From NCBI GenBank assembly GCA_963698885.1, contig CAVOSJ010000003.1:248001-312000 (forward strand): DNA of 64,000 nucleotides. The letters are read 5' to 3'. The first letter of the stretch is position 1. Each line of letters starts with the position of its first letter. Origin of the DNA: JBARKJ01 sp963698885 (GTDB lineage Bacteria > Nitrospirota > JACRHJ01). Shown here one piece after another: positions 54,843-64,000 of this stretch. Under the pieces are notes generated by a model that was not told where the DNA came from, ran no database searches, and saw only the letters and a program-made list of their open reading frames with translations. The translations under genes were made by a program, and so were the position numbers.

Positions 54843-55649
54843 TGGACGGAAAACCAGGGCCGCCGGTGGGCCGGGATGGCGCGGCATTCGCCGAGTACGC
54901 CGATTACCTGCGTGACGCGGGCGTGACGGAGCAATGGGGCCCGGATAGCTTCAGATGGACGGGAGACAGCCCCCATCCGAGAATCGCGAGGTGTCAAAGA
55001 AGCAAAGCCTCTCCCCGTAGGTGAGTATGGCAAGGAGGAAGGGGAATTATATCCCGGCCTGCGCGAGGTCAAGACGCTGGACGGCCTCCGTGAGTTCATC
55101 GGAGATTGCAAGCGGTGCAAGCTTTGCCAAGGCCGTACCAACATCGTCTTCGGCGTGGGGAGCCCTGATGCGAAGCTGGCGTTCGTCGGCGAGGGGCCGG
55201 GCCGTGACGAGGACATAAAGGGCGAACCCTTCGTGGGCCGGGCCGGACAGCTCCTGACGGACATCATCGAGAAGGGCATGAAGCTTATGCGCAGCGACGT
55301 ATATATCGCGAACGTCGTCAAATGCCGTCCGCCCGAGAACAGGAACCCCGAAGAGGACGAGATAGCGGCGTGCGAGCCGTTCCTTAAGAAACAACTTCAA
55401 CTTATAGCTCCCAAATTCATTTGCACATTGGGAAAGTTTGCTACGCAGACCCTGCTTAAAACAAAGGAGCCGATAAGCTCGCTCCGAGGCAACTGGCACG
55501 AGTACGAGGGCATCAGGCTTATACCCACCTTCCATCCCGCTTACCTCCTCCGGAACCCCGGCGAAAAGAAGGTGGTATGGGCGGACGTGCAGAAACTGAT
55601 GGCGGAATATAACGGGGAGGGGTCTACCAATAAGGAGAGTTCCATATGA
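54842..55649 (+). CDS. Uracil-DNA glycosylase, type 4 with Fe-S cluster (apparent frameshift)
   Basis: Family 4 glycosylases remove uracil from DNA and carry a [4Fe-4S] cluster. Seen are the first cysteine pair in GDCKRCKLCQGRT, motif A GEGPGRDEDIKGEPF, VVKCRPPENRNPE, the third and fourth cysteines further on (ACEPFLKK, FICTLGK) and the catalytic-loop motif FHPAYLLRNP. The frame breaks in a C5 run near 54970-54974; one C fewer joins GDSP to IRESRG. About 268 residues result. The N-terminal 60 residues are variable and acidic as in many relatives. Confidence 0.92.
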
Positions 55650-56138
55650 AGAGACTGTGGGCGCCCTGGAGGCTGGAATATATCCTTGGCGAGAAGCCCG
55701 GTTATTGCATCTTCTGCGCCATGCCCGCGGAGGACAAGGACCGCGAGAACTACATCCTGTACCGGGGCCGCGAGAACTTCGTCATAATGAACAAGTACCC
55801 GTACAACAACGGCCACCTGATGGTCATCCCCTACAAGCACGCCGAGATGATTGAGGACTTTTCGGATTCCGAGCTTACCGAGGCGATGGCCCTGACGCGC
55901 GAGTGCTGCCGGATAATGAGGGACGCCATGCACCCGCAGGGTTTCAACGTCGGCCTGAACGTCGGGCCAGGCGGCGGGCGCGGGCATAAAGGAGCACCTG
56001 CATTTCCATATCGTCCCGCGCTGGGAGGGGGACACCAATTTCATGTCCGTAGTGGAGGACACCCGCATAATGCCCCAGCACTTAAGCGAGACTTACGAGC
56101 AGCTGAGGCCGGGATTTGAGAAACTGAAAAAAATCTAA
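55646..56138 (+). CDS. HIT-family nucleotide hydrolase/transferase (apparent frameshift)
   Basis: The N-terminus MKRLWAPWRLEYI and the zinc-like CIFC site are typical of the HIT group near Ap4A phosphorylases. The catalytic histidine triad HLHFHIV appears after a one-base correction at GGGCCAGG (about 55968). The frame then ends at 56138 (EQLRPGFEKLKKI). About 163 residues result. The ATG overlaps the stop of the glycosylase gene. Confidence 0.9.
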
Positions 56139-56487
56139 GCGACGAAGCATGATAAATGGAATTTTTCTTTCATGAATGTTTTTAAAATTGATTTTGTATT
56201 AGGCTTATCAATAATCGTAATTACTTTTTGTTGTCAAAAAACGGATTGATTATAACTCGCTTTTGACTTAAGTTTTATATTTGCGTGAATATATCTATTA
56301 TCATTCCATTGTCTTTCTGATCGTCGATTTAATAAAATGTAATTGTTCATCATAGGATTTGCCGTATGCTTATTATCTTTGTATGATTGGCATAAAAATT
56401 TTAAGAGATACAGTTAAGATAAGAATAAAGCAGGAAACTCTTCAGTTTTGCTCAGGCAGTATGAAAAAAAGTTTTTGGAGGTTGTAG
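56139..56487 (+). other. AT-rich intergenic region before mutS
   Basis: About 350 bases of clearly lower GC than the neighbours. I find no ORF above about 25 codons with family resemblance, no tRNA and no good terminator. The mutS promoter is probably here. Confidence 0.4.
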
Positions 56488-59132
56488 TTGTCGTCTAACG
56501 ATACGCCGCTGATGCGGCAGTACAGGGAGATAAAAAAAAAGCATCCGGGTTCGATACTCTTCTTCCGCATGGGCGACTTCTACGAGATGTTCGGAGAAGA
56601 CGCGGTCAAAGCCTCGAAAGTCCTTGAGATTGCCCTCACCACCCGCAATAAAAATTCAGACGAGCCGATACCGCTCTGCGGTGTCCCGTACCACGCCGCC
56701 GACGCCTATATCGCCAAGCTAATCAAACGCGGGTTCAAGGTCGCCGTGTGCGAACAGGTGGAGGACCCTAAAACGGCCAAGGGCATCGTGAAGCGGGAGG
56801 TGATACGGGTAATAACGCCCGGAACCCTGCTTGAAGACAACCTCCTTTCGCCAAACGAGAACAACTTCCTCCTCTCGCTTTCGGTCTATAAAAGAAAAAT
56901 CGGACTCGCCTTCGCGGACATATCCACGGGAGAATTTTACCTCGCCGAGTTCGACGAATCTGAGCATGAAAAACTTCTGGGAGAGCTGGAACGCATCGCC
57001 CCGAAGGAGATACTCCTGCCGAAAGGCGCGGCGGGGAAAGAGCCGCTGGCTGAAGTCTATCGGAAGTACAAAGACCGAGTCGAACTCTCAGACGACTGGC
57101 GTTTCGACCCGGACACAGGCTCAGCAGAAACTGCTCGAACACTTCGGCGTAAGCTCGCTTAGATGGCTTCGGGGTGGACGGGCATGGACGCCGCAATCGC
57201 CTCCGCATGCGCCGCCTTCATATTCCTTTCGGAGACCCAGGCGAAGTCGCTTTCGAATATCAATAAAGTCCGCGCGCACAACCCCGGCTCTTACATGATA
57301 TTGGACGAGGTGGCGCTGAAAAACCTCGAGGTAATCGAAAGCCCGTCCGGCAAGGAAGGCACGCTCCTAAACTGCCTGGACAGGACCGTCACCTCGATGG
57401 GGACCCGGATGCTGAAGTCCTGGCTCATCAGGCCGCTGCTCGACCTGCACAAGATCGCGCTCAGGCATGAAGCGGTCGGCGAACTGGCGGAGAATTTCTC
57501 CATGCGCGACGTCCTGCGGGACGCGCTCCGCGAGATTGCAGACCTTGGAGCGCCTGATGGGGCGGATATGCTCCGGCGTGGCAGGCCCAAGGGATTTGGC
57601 GGCATTGCGGAACTCCCTCCAGGCGCTTCCGAAGGTGCGGGAAGCGATAGCCGAGGCCGGGACGTTGAGGCTTTCCGAGCTTAAATCGATTTTCTCGGAA
57701 CACCTTGAACTGCGGGACATCCTTGAGCGCGCGCTTTCAGCCGAGGTTCCGCCGACGCTGAAAGACGGCGGGGTGATAAGGACCGGCTACCACCCGGAAC
57801 TTGACGAGCTTCGGAAATATTTTTCGGCCGGCAGGGGGATAATCGCGGGCATCGAGGCGGACGAGACGGTCAAAAACTGGCATCGATTCGCTGAAGGTGC
57901 GGTACAACAAAGTCTTCGGCTATTACATAGAGATTACCCGCTCCCATCTTGCAAAGGTGCCGGATTATTTTATCCGCAAACAGACACTGGTGAACGCGGA
58001 GCGCTACATCACGCCGGAGCTTAAGGAATACGAGGAAAAGGTTCTGGGCGCCGAAGAGCGGATGCTGGAGATGGAGGGCAGGCTCTTCGTGGAGCTTCGG
58101 GAGCAGGTCGCGCTTTACGCCGCGGCGGTGCAGATAACCGCCGAGGTCATCGCGGAGCTTGACGTACTGGCTTCGCTTTCCGAGGCGGCGGTCTCGCGCG
58201 GGTATATCCGGCCGGAGGTGGACGGCGAGGATTCTATAGATATACGCGAGGGGCGGCACCCGGTGGTGGAGGAGATGGTGGGGCGGGAGCGCTTCGTGCC
58301 GAACGACTGCCGTCTCGACCCTGATACGACGCTTGCGATAATTACCGGCCCCAACATGGCCGGGAAATCCACCTTCATGCGGCAGGTCGCGCTTATCGCC
58401 CTGATGGCGCAGGCCGGCTCGTTCGTCCCGGCAACGTACGCGAAAATCGGCGCGGCGGACCGGATATTCACGCGGGTAGGGGCGTCCGACAATATCGCAA
58501 AAGGCCAGAGCACGTTCATGGTGGAGATGAACGAGACCGCGAATATCCTGAATAACGCCACCGGCAGGAGCCTCGTGATACTGGACGAGATAGGGCGCGG
58601 GACATCCACTTTCGACGGCCTCTCGATCGCCTGGGCGGTGGCGGAGTTCATACATGAGAACATAAAGGCGAAGACGCTTTTCGCAACCCATTACCACGAG
58701 CTGACCGAGCTTGCCGCAACGCTTCCCTCTGCTAAGAACTTCAACGTCTCCGTGAAGGAATGGAAGGACGAGATCGTTTTCCTCCGGAAGATCCTTCAGG
58801 GCGGGACGGACCGAAGCTACGGGATCCAGGTGGCGCGGCTGGCCGGACTCCCCAGGGAAGTCGTCGCCCGCGCGAAGGAGATACTCCGGGACCTGGAGAA
58901 AAAATCCTACGACGAAGCGGAGAAACACCCGCACCACGAAGAAAAGGGCAGGGGCAGCGGCAAGGCGGGCAAGACGAGCCAGATCGATTTATTTACGCCG
59001 AAAATAGATTACGCGTTCGCTGACGAGCTAAGCGAATTGGACATCCTGAACCTGACGCCGATGGAGGCGCTCGGCAAGCTGTCCGAACTTAAAGAGAAGG
59101 CGGAGAAGCTCATGACGACGCGGGAAACATGA
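56488..59132 (+). CDS. mutS: DNA mismatch repair protein MutS (several apparent frameshifts)
   Basis: MutS recognises mismatches and small loops. The TTG start at 56488 has TTGGAGG upstream. Domain I carries the mismatch-binding FYEMFGED motif, followed by the connector (VTPGTLLEDNLLSP-like), core and clamp. The ATPase has Walker A GPNMAGKSTFMRQ, the GQSTFMVEM segment, Walker B LVILDEIGRGTSTFDGL and the conserved ATHYHEL. The C-terminal helix-turn-helix and beta-clamp region (QIDLFTP) are present. Frames change several times between 57118 and 57190, near 57555 and near 57890. About 881 residues result, normal size. If real, the lesions would inactivate mismatch repair; consensus error is likelier. 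Confidence 0.95.
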
Positions 59133-59236
59133 AGGCGCGGTACACGCATAACCTGGCGATAGACGACCCGCTCGCGATGGAACGAGGCGGTCAGGTCTGT
59201 TGATAAATCTACGGCGCCCTAGAAAGGATGTAAGTA

Positions 59237-59518
59237 ATGGAATTTGGTCATTTATTAGTTTTAGTGGGTTTTGCCGGAATAATCTTCGGACTGGTGATAT
59301 TCATTATTGCATATAAGATTGGCATAGATGTTACATCAACGAGGTTTGTAGTAAAACTTATTGTCGTCACCTGCGGAATTTTTATTTTAATTCCATTTTG
59401 GCTTACTGATCTTTCAATTGCAGATAAGATAGTTGGTACAGTAATAGCGTCCGTGGCTGGTTTGGGGTATTTTTTATTACTTTATAATCTAAAGCTTAAA
59501 AAGATGCACAAGAAATAA
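59237..59518 (+). CDS. Small membrane protein
   Basis: The 93-residue protein has three predicted membrane helices (LLVLVGFAGIIFGLVIFIIA, LIVVTCGIFILIPFW, IVGTVIASVAGLGYFLLLY) and a basic end (LKLKKMHKK). It is AT-rich compared with mutS. AAAGGATG precedes the ATG. I do not recognise the family. It stands alone before a degenerate region, so it may be a recent arrival. Confidence 0.55.
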   Translation: MEFGHLLVLVGFAGIIFGLVIFIIAYKIGIDVTSTRFVVKLIVVTCGIFILIPFWLTDLSIADKIVGTVIASVAGLGYFLLLYNLKLKKMHKK

Positions 59519-59926
59519 GGAAATCAGAGGGCAATTTATTTTCCCAGAAAACGAGACGGGGTGAACGTGCTGTTCCAGGGGCATCCGATATTCGGACTAT
59601 TCGGGAACGAATTTCTGGAAATTGGGGACACGTCCCATATTTCCGGATGAGCGTTAAGGTTGTTAAAGATGACGGTCGCACAGAAGACTTTAGTTTTGAA
59701 AAGAGTGAACACGCGATAGCTTAATAGGGGCCGCGCGTCGATATAACGATCCGGGATTCGGCGGGGAACGACCAGGGCGCGCTCTTCTTCATAAAGGCCC
59801 CCGGACTGCACGAACATTTCGGACGTGGCGGGCACGGGTTCCGTTTCCCCGAGTACTGAGGCCGATGCGCACTGGCTGATAATCCCTTCGCCCGGCGCGG
59901 GCGGTCAGAGCCAGACAGGTATTTTT
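59519..59926 (+). other. Degenerate region with gene fragments
   Basis: Fragments read on the plus strand include VDITIRDSAGNDQGALFFIK and, in another frame, STEADAHWLIIPSPGAGGQS, probably parts of one broken extracellular protein. A palindrome-like GGGGACACGTCCC occurs near 59625. No intact gene is seen. Confidence 0.35.
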
Positions 59927-60220
59927 TTAAATGAGGAACTTCAGTCCGGTCCGGTAACGGTCGTTTTCCTGCCGGACCCATACGACCTCCGCATAGTCCG
60001 AAACCGGCGCGATTGCCGCATCCGCGGGAAAGCGCAACTTCAGGACCTCGCCCTTGAACAACGGCTGTCTTACGTACATCCCTAATCCGGTATCACTGAT
60101 ATTGATACCCAGACCGTCGCTTTGCATGCTGCGGTGCAGTTCGGGAAAAGCGGAGCAAGTAAATAGCACCATGCCGCGAAAAGTTCTGCGCGTGGCCGCT
60201 TTCGTGTTTCCTGTCTCCAT
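59927..60220 (-). CDS. Single-domain PilZ protein
   Basis: The 97-residue protein is a PilZ domain. It shows the c-di-GMP binding arginines in RRTFR and the NISDTGLG motif (N-x-S-x-x-G), then LKLRFPADA and AEVVWVRQENDRYRTGLKFL. Such proteins pass the c-di-GMP level to motility or pilus machinery. It is isolated here on the minus strand. A link with the pilin operon is possible but not shown. Confidence 0.8.
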   Translation of the reverse strand: METGNTKAATRRTFRGMVLFTCSAFPELHRSMQSDGLGINISDTGLGMYVRQPLFKGEVLKLRFPADAAIAPVSDYAEVVWVRQENDRYRTGLKFLI

Positions 60221-60673
60221 GGTTTCTCATTCCTCATGTTATACGATAAGCATCTGAGTATATATACAGGACTATTGTTAAAAAACGATTAAAGCGGGAT
60301 TAAATATTTTTTAGAAATAGAAATTGGAAAGCGGTGCGGGGGGCAAGGAAAGAATATGAGGTGTGAAGGATGCTCTTAAGAACTCGTACTGCTTAATCGG
60401 CCCAAGCCACCATCGATACGCATTTTTTCAGAAAAAATGAAAAAATCAATAAATTTTCTGCGGTATCGATTACAGTGCATCGCCACGCTTAGCACGATCA
60501 TTTTAGGGGGGGCAAAGCGGGGTTTTTGATATATCGATTTTTAAGGGTAATAAGCAATCTTACCCTTGTTTAAAATACAGTTACGCCCATATTGCGACCT
60601 TTTCCGGAATCCGGTTTTTGATTTTCCAACTATTTGAAAATTAAAGATATTTTTTTGCGCCGAAACCCGGCTT
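60221..60673. other. Intergenic region, nothing recognised
   Basis: About 450 bases of AT-rich sequence with several A- and T-runs and a short TTTTTTCAGAAAAAA palindrome near 60425. No gene, RNA or clear terminator could be supported. Confidence 0.4.
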
Positions 60674-61499
60674 TTACGCCTGACGCTCCAAATTCCACTC
60701 CCGGCGGGAGTATTTCTCCGCCATCAGCTTACGCGCCAGCGCCTCCTCATCCGGCGTCAAGGAATCAGGCTGAAACCCCGCGCCCAGTTCCTCGGAAAAG
60801 CCCTTTATTAGCGCGGCCTTAAGCTCTGAAATATCGACCCCCGGAAGGTGCTCGGAGAGCGCGGTCATCTTCTTTGATAGCGCTTCCCGCGCCGCCACGC
60901 CTGTCGGCCTCGCTCTCGAATTTCATAAGGGCCAGAAGCGCGTCGTAATCCTTCTCGATAATCAGGGAACCCTGCTGAAGAAAAGAGTTTTTCAGCCGCC
61001 TTTGCGCGCTCCCGATAAGCTTCCTGCCGCCCGCCAGCACCTCGTACCAAGACGGCGAAGAGAAGCACAGAGGATGGCTTAAGTTACTGTTATTTTTCCC
61101 TTTTCTGACCGGGACAAGCTCCGCCGGAAGCCCGATGAAGTTCAGGCCGCGCAGGAAACAGGCGCCAATTTTCTTATAAGAACCCATTAGGTCTGACGGG
61201 AAAAAATCGCTGGGAATCCGGCAGGTTACACTGTACGTAAGCTCCGAGTCGTGGAGCACCGCCCGTCCACCCGTCGGCCTCCTTACAAGCGGCACTCCTC
61301 TGGCGGAAAGTTCCTCCAGGTCAAGCTCAAAAACCCTTTGAAATGAACCGATTGAGAGGGACGGGGAGTCCCAGGAATAGAACCTGAGCACTGGCGCGGA
61401 ACCGGGGGAACCGGAAAAAATCAGCAGGGCCTCATCCACCGCCATGTTCCAGGCCGCCCCGCCGGGACCCGAATCTATAAGCCGAAAGCCGCTGTCCAT
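60674..61499 (-). CDS. lplA: Lipoate-protein ligase/octanoyltransferase family (apparent frameshift)
   Basis: The protein belongs to the biotin/lipoate ligase fold that attaches lipoate or octanoate to carrier domains. Motifs are NMAVDEALL, LRFYSWDSPSLSIGSFQ, RRPTGGRAVLHDSELTYSV and LAGGRKLIGSAQRR with the active lysine. Near 60898 the frame shifts by one base from the ligase body to a C-terminal part (VAAREALSKKMTALSEHLPG) that ends at 60674. About 275 residues result. LplA-type ligase and LipM-type transferase cannot be told apart with certainty here. Confidence 0.85.
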
Positions 61500-61526
61500 G
61501 TATCGGAAGATAACATAAAAGCCACG

Positions 61527-61555
61527 TTGACAAAAGGAATTTTTTATAATATGAT
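61527..61555 (+). promoter_or_regulatory. Strong sigma-70-type promoter of yicC-gmk-rpoZ-coaBC
   Basis: A perfect TTGACA (61527-61532) is followed after exactly 17 bases by TATGAT (61550-61555), 22 bases upstream of the yicC start codon. Confidence 0.78.
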
Positions 61556-61577
61556 TCCTAATTTCGAGGAGTTATCA

Positions 61578-62444
61578 ATGATAAAGAGCATGACCGGCTT
61601 CGGCAAGGGCGAGGGCGGCGGTTACGTCGTCGAGATGCGCTCTGTGAACCACAAGTTCCTGGACGTGGCTCCGAGGCTGCCAAAAAGCCTTTCCGCGCTG
61701 GAAGGACGGCTTAAAAAAGCTATCGGTGAGCGTTTTTCCCGTGGGCGGATAGACGTTTTCGTTACCTCAGGCGGTTCGGAAGAAGGACCGAAGGCGCTTA
61801 AACTGGACCTTCAAGCGGCGAAACAATACATTGAACTGCTGTCGGAGCTGAAATCCCAGTTCGGTCTGCCGGGCGAGATCGACCTCGATATGGTCGGCTC
61901 GTTGAAAGATATAATTATAATCCAGGAAGAGACGGGCGACCTTGAGGCGGCCTGGTCGGCGCTGGAAGCTACTCTTTCAGAGGCGATGAACGCGCTGGAA
62001 AGGATGCGGGCGGAAGAGGGGGCAAATCTCGACGCCGATATCCGGAACCGCTCGTTGACCATCTCTCTCGGTCTGGACGAAGTAGCGAAACGCTCCCCGG
62101 AGGTAGTGAAGGAGTACCAGGCGAAGCTCAAGGAGAGAGTGGAGAAACTCGCCCAGGGAATCGAACTGGATGGGGAACGGCTGGCGCAGGAAGCGGCGCT
62201 GATGGCGGACAGGTGCGACGTGACCGAGGAGGTCGTCCGCGGCAGGAGCCATCTGGCCCAACTGCACAAGATGCTGGACGAAGGCGGCCCGGTAGGCAGG
62301 AAGCTGGACTTCCTCATTCAGGAGATAAACCGGGAGTTGAACACCGTCGGGAGCAAGTCCTCGGATTTTGAAATCGCGAAACGCGTAATCGAGATGAAAG
62401 CGGAGATGGAGAAAATACGCGAACAGGTGCAGAATATTGAGTAG
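61578..62444 (+). CDS. yicC: YicC family endoribonuclease-like protein
   Basis: The start ATG 61578 follows GAGGAG and gives IKSMTGFGKGE, the hallmark of YicC. Other blocks are VEMRSVNHKFLDVAPRLP, RGRIDVFV and the C-terminal GRKLDFLIQEINRELNTVGSKS (in parts) with FEIAKRVIEMKAEMEKIREQ. The protein of 288 residues is intact. Relatives act as RNases or affect sRNA stability. As usual it precedes gmk, whose TTG start overlaps its stop. Confidence 0.96.
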   Translation: MIKSMTGFGKGEGGGYVVEMRSVNHKFLDVAPRLPKSLSALEGRLKKAIGERFSRGRIDVFVTSGGSEEGPKALKLDLQAAKQYIELLSELKSQFGLPGEIDLDMVGSLKDIIIIQEETGDLEAAWSALEATLSEAMNALERMRAEEGANLDADIRNRSLTISLGLDEVAKRSPEVVKEYQAKLKERVEKLAQGIELDGERLAQEAALMADRCDVTEEVVRGRSHLAQLHKMLDEGGPVGRKLDFLIQEINRELNTVGSKSSDFEIAKRVIEMKAEMEKIREQVQNIE

Positions 62445-63051
62445 CAAAGGACTGCTGTTTATAGTGTCGGCGCCGTCCGGCGCTGGCAAGACTACTCTTT
62501 GCAAGGAGCTTGCCGGGTATCTTCCGGATATATCTCATGCGATTTCGCATACCACGAGGTCGCCCCGGCCCACCGAAAAAGAGGGCGAGCATTATTATTT
62601 TGTATCCGAAACGGAATTTAAGAAACTGGCCGGAGAGGGCGGTTTTGTGGAATACGCCACCGTGCACGGCCATCTCTATGGGACATCGAAGAAGGAGCTG
62701 GACCGGATATTCGGCCAGGGAAAAGACGTAATCCTGGACATAGACACCCAGGGCGCGATGCAGATAAGACAGTCCGGCATCCAGGGTGTATTCATCTTTA
62801 TACTGCCGCCGTCCATGGAAGAGCTGGAAAGACGGCTCCGGGGAAGGGACTCGGACGACGAGGCGGAAATAGCCAGAAGGCTAAAAAGGGCGGTGGAGGA
62901 GCTGGACAGCTTCGACCGGTACGACTACATAATTATTAACGATAACCTGGGGAAGGCGTTAGAGGCCCTGAGATCGGTAATCCTGGCGGAGAGATGCAGG
63001 CTGGCGAATGTTGATGCCGCCGCCACGAGAAAAAAATTCGGGCTTGCCTGA
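62437..63051 (+). CDS. gmk: Guanylate kinase
   Basis: Gmk converts GMP to GDP. The P-loop is SAPSGAGKTTL, with HTTRSPRPTEKEGEHYYFV and the DIDTQGAMQI region. The 204-residue product is normal. The TTG start at 62437 lies in the yicC end, giving translational coupling. Confidence 0.97.
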   Translation: MSSKGLLFIVSAPSGAGKTTLCKELAGYLPDISHAISHTTRSPRPTEKEGEHYYFVSETEFKKLAGEGGFVEYATVHGHLYGTSKKELDRIFGQGKDVILDIDTQGAMQIRQSGIQGVFIFILPPSMEELERRLRGRDSDDEAEIARRLKRAVEELDSFDRYDYIIINDNLGKALEALRSVILAERCRLANVDAAATRKKFGLA

Positions 63052-63077
63052 GGCAGGCGATAACGGGAGGAAATGAA

Positions 63078-63506
63078 TTGGACATTATAAAACTGCCGAT
63101 AGAGTATGGTAACGAACTTTTCGACAGCCGTTTCAGGCTGGTGCTTGTCGTCGCCCAGAGGGGGAGACAGCTCACGGAAGGCTCTCCCGCACTGGTCAAG
63201 AAAAAGTATGTGAAGAACATCAGTCTTGCTTTGGAAGAGGCTATAGAAGGGAAGCTCAAGTACCTGACCGGCGAGGATGCCAAGCGGGCCAGGGAGTACG
63301 AATATCGGATGAGGCGCGAGAGGATAGCCAAAGATAGCATGGAAGAGGCCGCCGCCGCATCCCTGGAGAAGATAGAAGAGATAAAAGAGGCGTACAAGGC
63401 GGAGACGGCGGTCGTGTCCGAAGCGGTGCCCGAAAGCGCCGAGATTGAAGAAGATATCATTCCCGAAGATGAGGAAGAGTCCCAGGAAGAAGGCTCCGAG
63501 GAATAA
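63078..63506 (+). CDS. rpoZ: RNA polymerase omega subunit-like protein
   Basis: The 142-residue protein starts with TTG at 63078 after GGGAGG. The N-terminal 75 residues fit omega (FDSRFRLVLVVAQRGRQLTE, SLALEEAIEGKLKYL). The remainder is a long acidic tail (EDIIPEDEEESQEEGSEE) that omega proteins normally lack or have shorter. Its place between gmk and coaBC supports the call. Confidence 0.88.
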   Translation: MDIIKLPIEYGNELFDSRFRLVLVVAQRGRQLTEGSPALVKKKYVKNISLALEEAIEGKLKYLTGEDAKRAREYEYRMRRERIAKDSMEEAAAASLEKIEEIKEAYKAETAVVSEAVPESAEIEEDIIPEDEEESQEEGSEE

Positions 63507-63512
63507 CCGCCG

Positions 63513-64000
63513 ATGGGTCAGCCGCTGGATGGTAAGGAGATAATTTTAGGGGTTACCGGCGGCATCGCGGCTTATAAGTCCTGCGAGCTCGTCCGGGGTC
63601 TCCGTGAGAAGGGCGCGTCCGTGAGCGTCGTGATGACGGAGGCCGCCCGCAAGTTCATCTCGCCGCTTACATTTTCCGCGCTTTCCGGCAGAGAAGTGGG
63701 GACGGACCTTTTCGAGTCCCGGGGCCCCATGCCTCATATCGATTTAACCGCCAGGGCGGACGCGTTCATCGTCGCACCCGCCACCGCGAATATTATCGGA
63801 AAAGCCGCAAACGGGATTGCCGACGACCTGCTGTCCACGATGCTCATGGCCGCAAAATGCCCGGTGCTTTTCGCCCCCGCGATGAACTGCCGGATGTTTG
63901 ACAGTCCCGCGCTCCAGAATAACCTGAAAACCTTGAAAGACAGGGGCGTCCTGTTTGCCGGGCCGGACAAGGGCCCGATGGCGTGCAACGAGTTCGGATG
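63513..64000 (+). CDS. coaBC: Phosphopantothenoylcysteine decarboxylase/synthase CoaBC (partial)
   Basis: The N-terminal half of CoaBC is present and runs off the right edge. Seen are the flavin-binding VTGGIAAYKSCELV, the active-site histidine in PMPHIDLTARADAF, APATANIIGKAANGIADDLL and the substrate clamp PAMNCRMF. The enzyme makes 4-phosphopantetheine for coenzyme A. It starts six bases after the rpoZ stop. Confidence 0.95.
   Translation, partial: MGQPLDGKEIILGVTGGIAAYKSCELVRGLREKGASVSVVMTEAARKFISPLTFSALSGREVGTDLFESRGPMPHIDLTARADAFIVAPATANIIGKAANGIADDLLSTMLMAAKCPVLFAPAMNCRMFDSPALQNNLKTLKDRGVLFAGPDKGPMACNEFG

Noticed and set aside
56235..56353. Possible small minus-strand gene before mutS
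   Set aside because: The frame closes after about 25 codons and shows no motif or good ribosome site.

Overview
The window is chromosomal DNA of a Gram-negative bacterium. Evidence for an outer membrane is a BamA/TamA-type barrel, a TamB-like protein and a SurA-like chaperone. The core is GC-rich and carries genes typical of Desulfobacterota/Nitrospirota-like lineages: bacterial NHEJ (Ku, LigD), a GH57 glucan enzyme, a flavodiiron protein, a hemerythrin, PAS/GAF response regulators and sigma-54 control of pilins. The taxon cannot be fixed from the sequence alone. Very many genes, including ligA, glnD and mutS, need one or more single-base shifts to read through, often in homopolymers. This points to consensus indels more than to gene decay, so spans are given for the restored genes.

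Layout. 1-5 kb: ligD and ku (minus strand), hemerythrin, an AsmA-like protein and tRNA-Cys with its terminator. 5-13.5 kb: TPR protein, ligA, two response regulators with PAS/GAF domains, a YycJ-like metallo-hydrolase, a flavodiiron protein and a LolA-fold protein. 13.5-16.7 kb: rpsB-tsf-pyrH-frr-ferredoxin translation operon with a folded palindromic element between rpsB and tsf. 16.8-21.6 kb: GH57 enzyme, DUF1844 protein and glnD. 21.6-31 kb: an envelope-biogenesis run (TamB-like, BamA/TamA-like, SurA-like, NfeD, stomatin). 31-34.4 kb: a membrane histidine kinase and a full-length NtrC-family sigma-54 activator.

34.4-53 kb is the accessory part. A Mu-like transposition module (MuA, MuB) ends in a helix-turn-helix gene fused in frame to a second, N-terminally truncated copy of the NtrC-family activator. 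Directly behind it lie an enhancer-like palindrome, a well-spaced -24/-12 sigma-54 promoter and a type IV minor pilin operon (FimT/GspH, PilV, a giant PilW and PilX). The 3' end of pilW, all of pilX and its tail are duplicated about 7 kb further on. Between the two copies sits an AT-richer block with an aldo/keto reductase, a DUF4034-like protein, a kelch-repeat protein, small ORFs and two families of short IS-end-like repeats. A plausible model is that the kinase and activator control the pilin operon through sigma-54, and that mobile DNA has rearranged both ends of that locus.

53-64 kb returns to housekeeping: CBS-domain protein, tsaE, nadK, uracil-DNA glycosylase, HIT protein, mutS, a small membrane protein, a PilZ protein, lipoate ligase, then yicC-gmk-rpoZ-coaBC from a strong sigma-70-type promoter. 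The window cuts ligD at its start and coaBC at its end.
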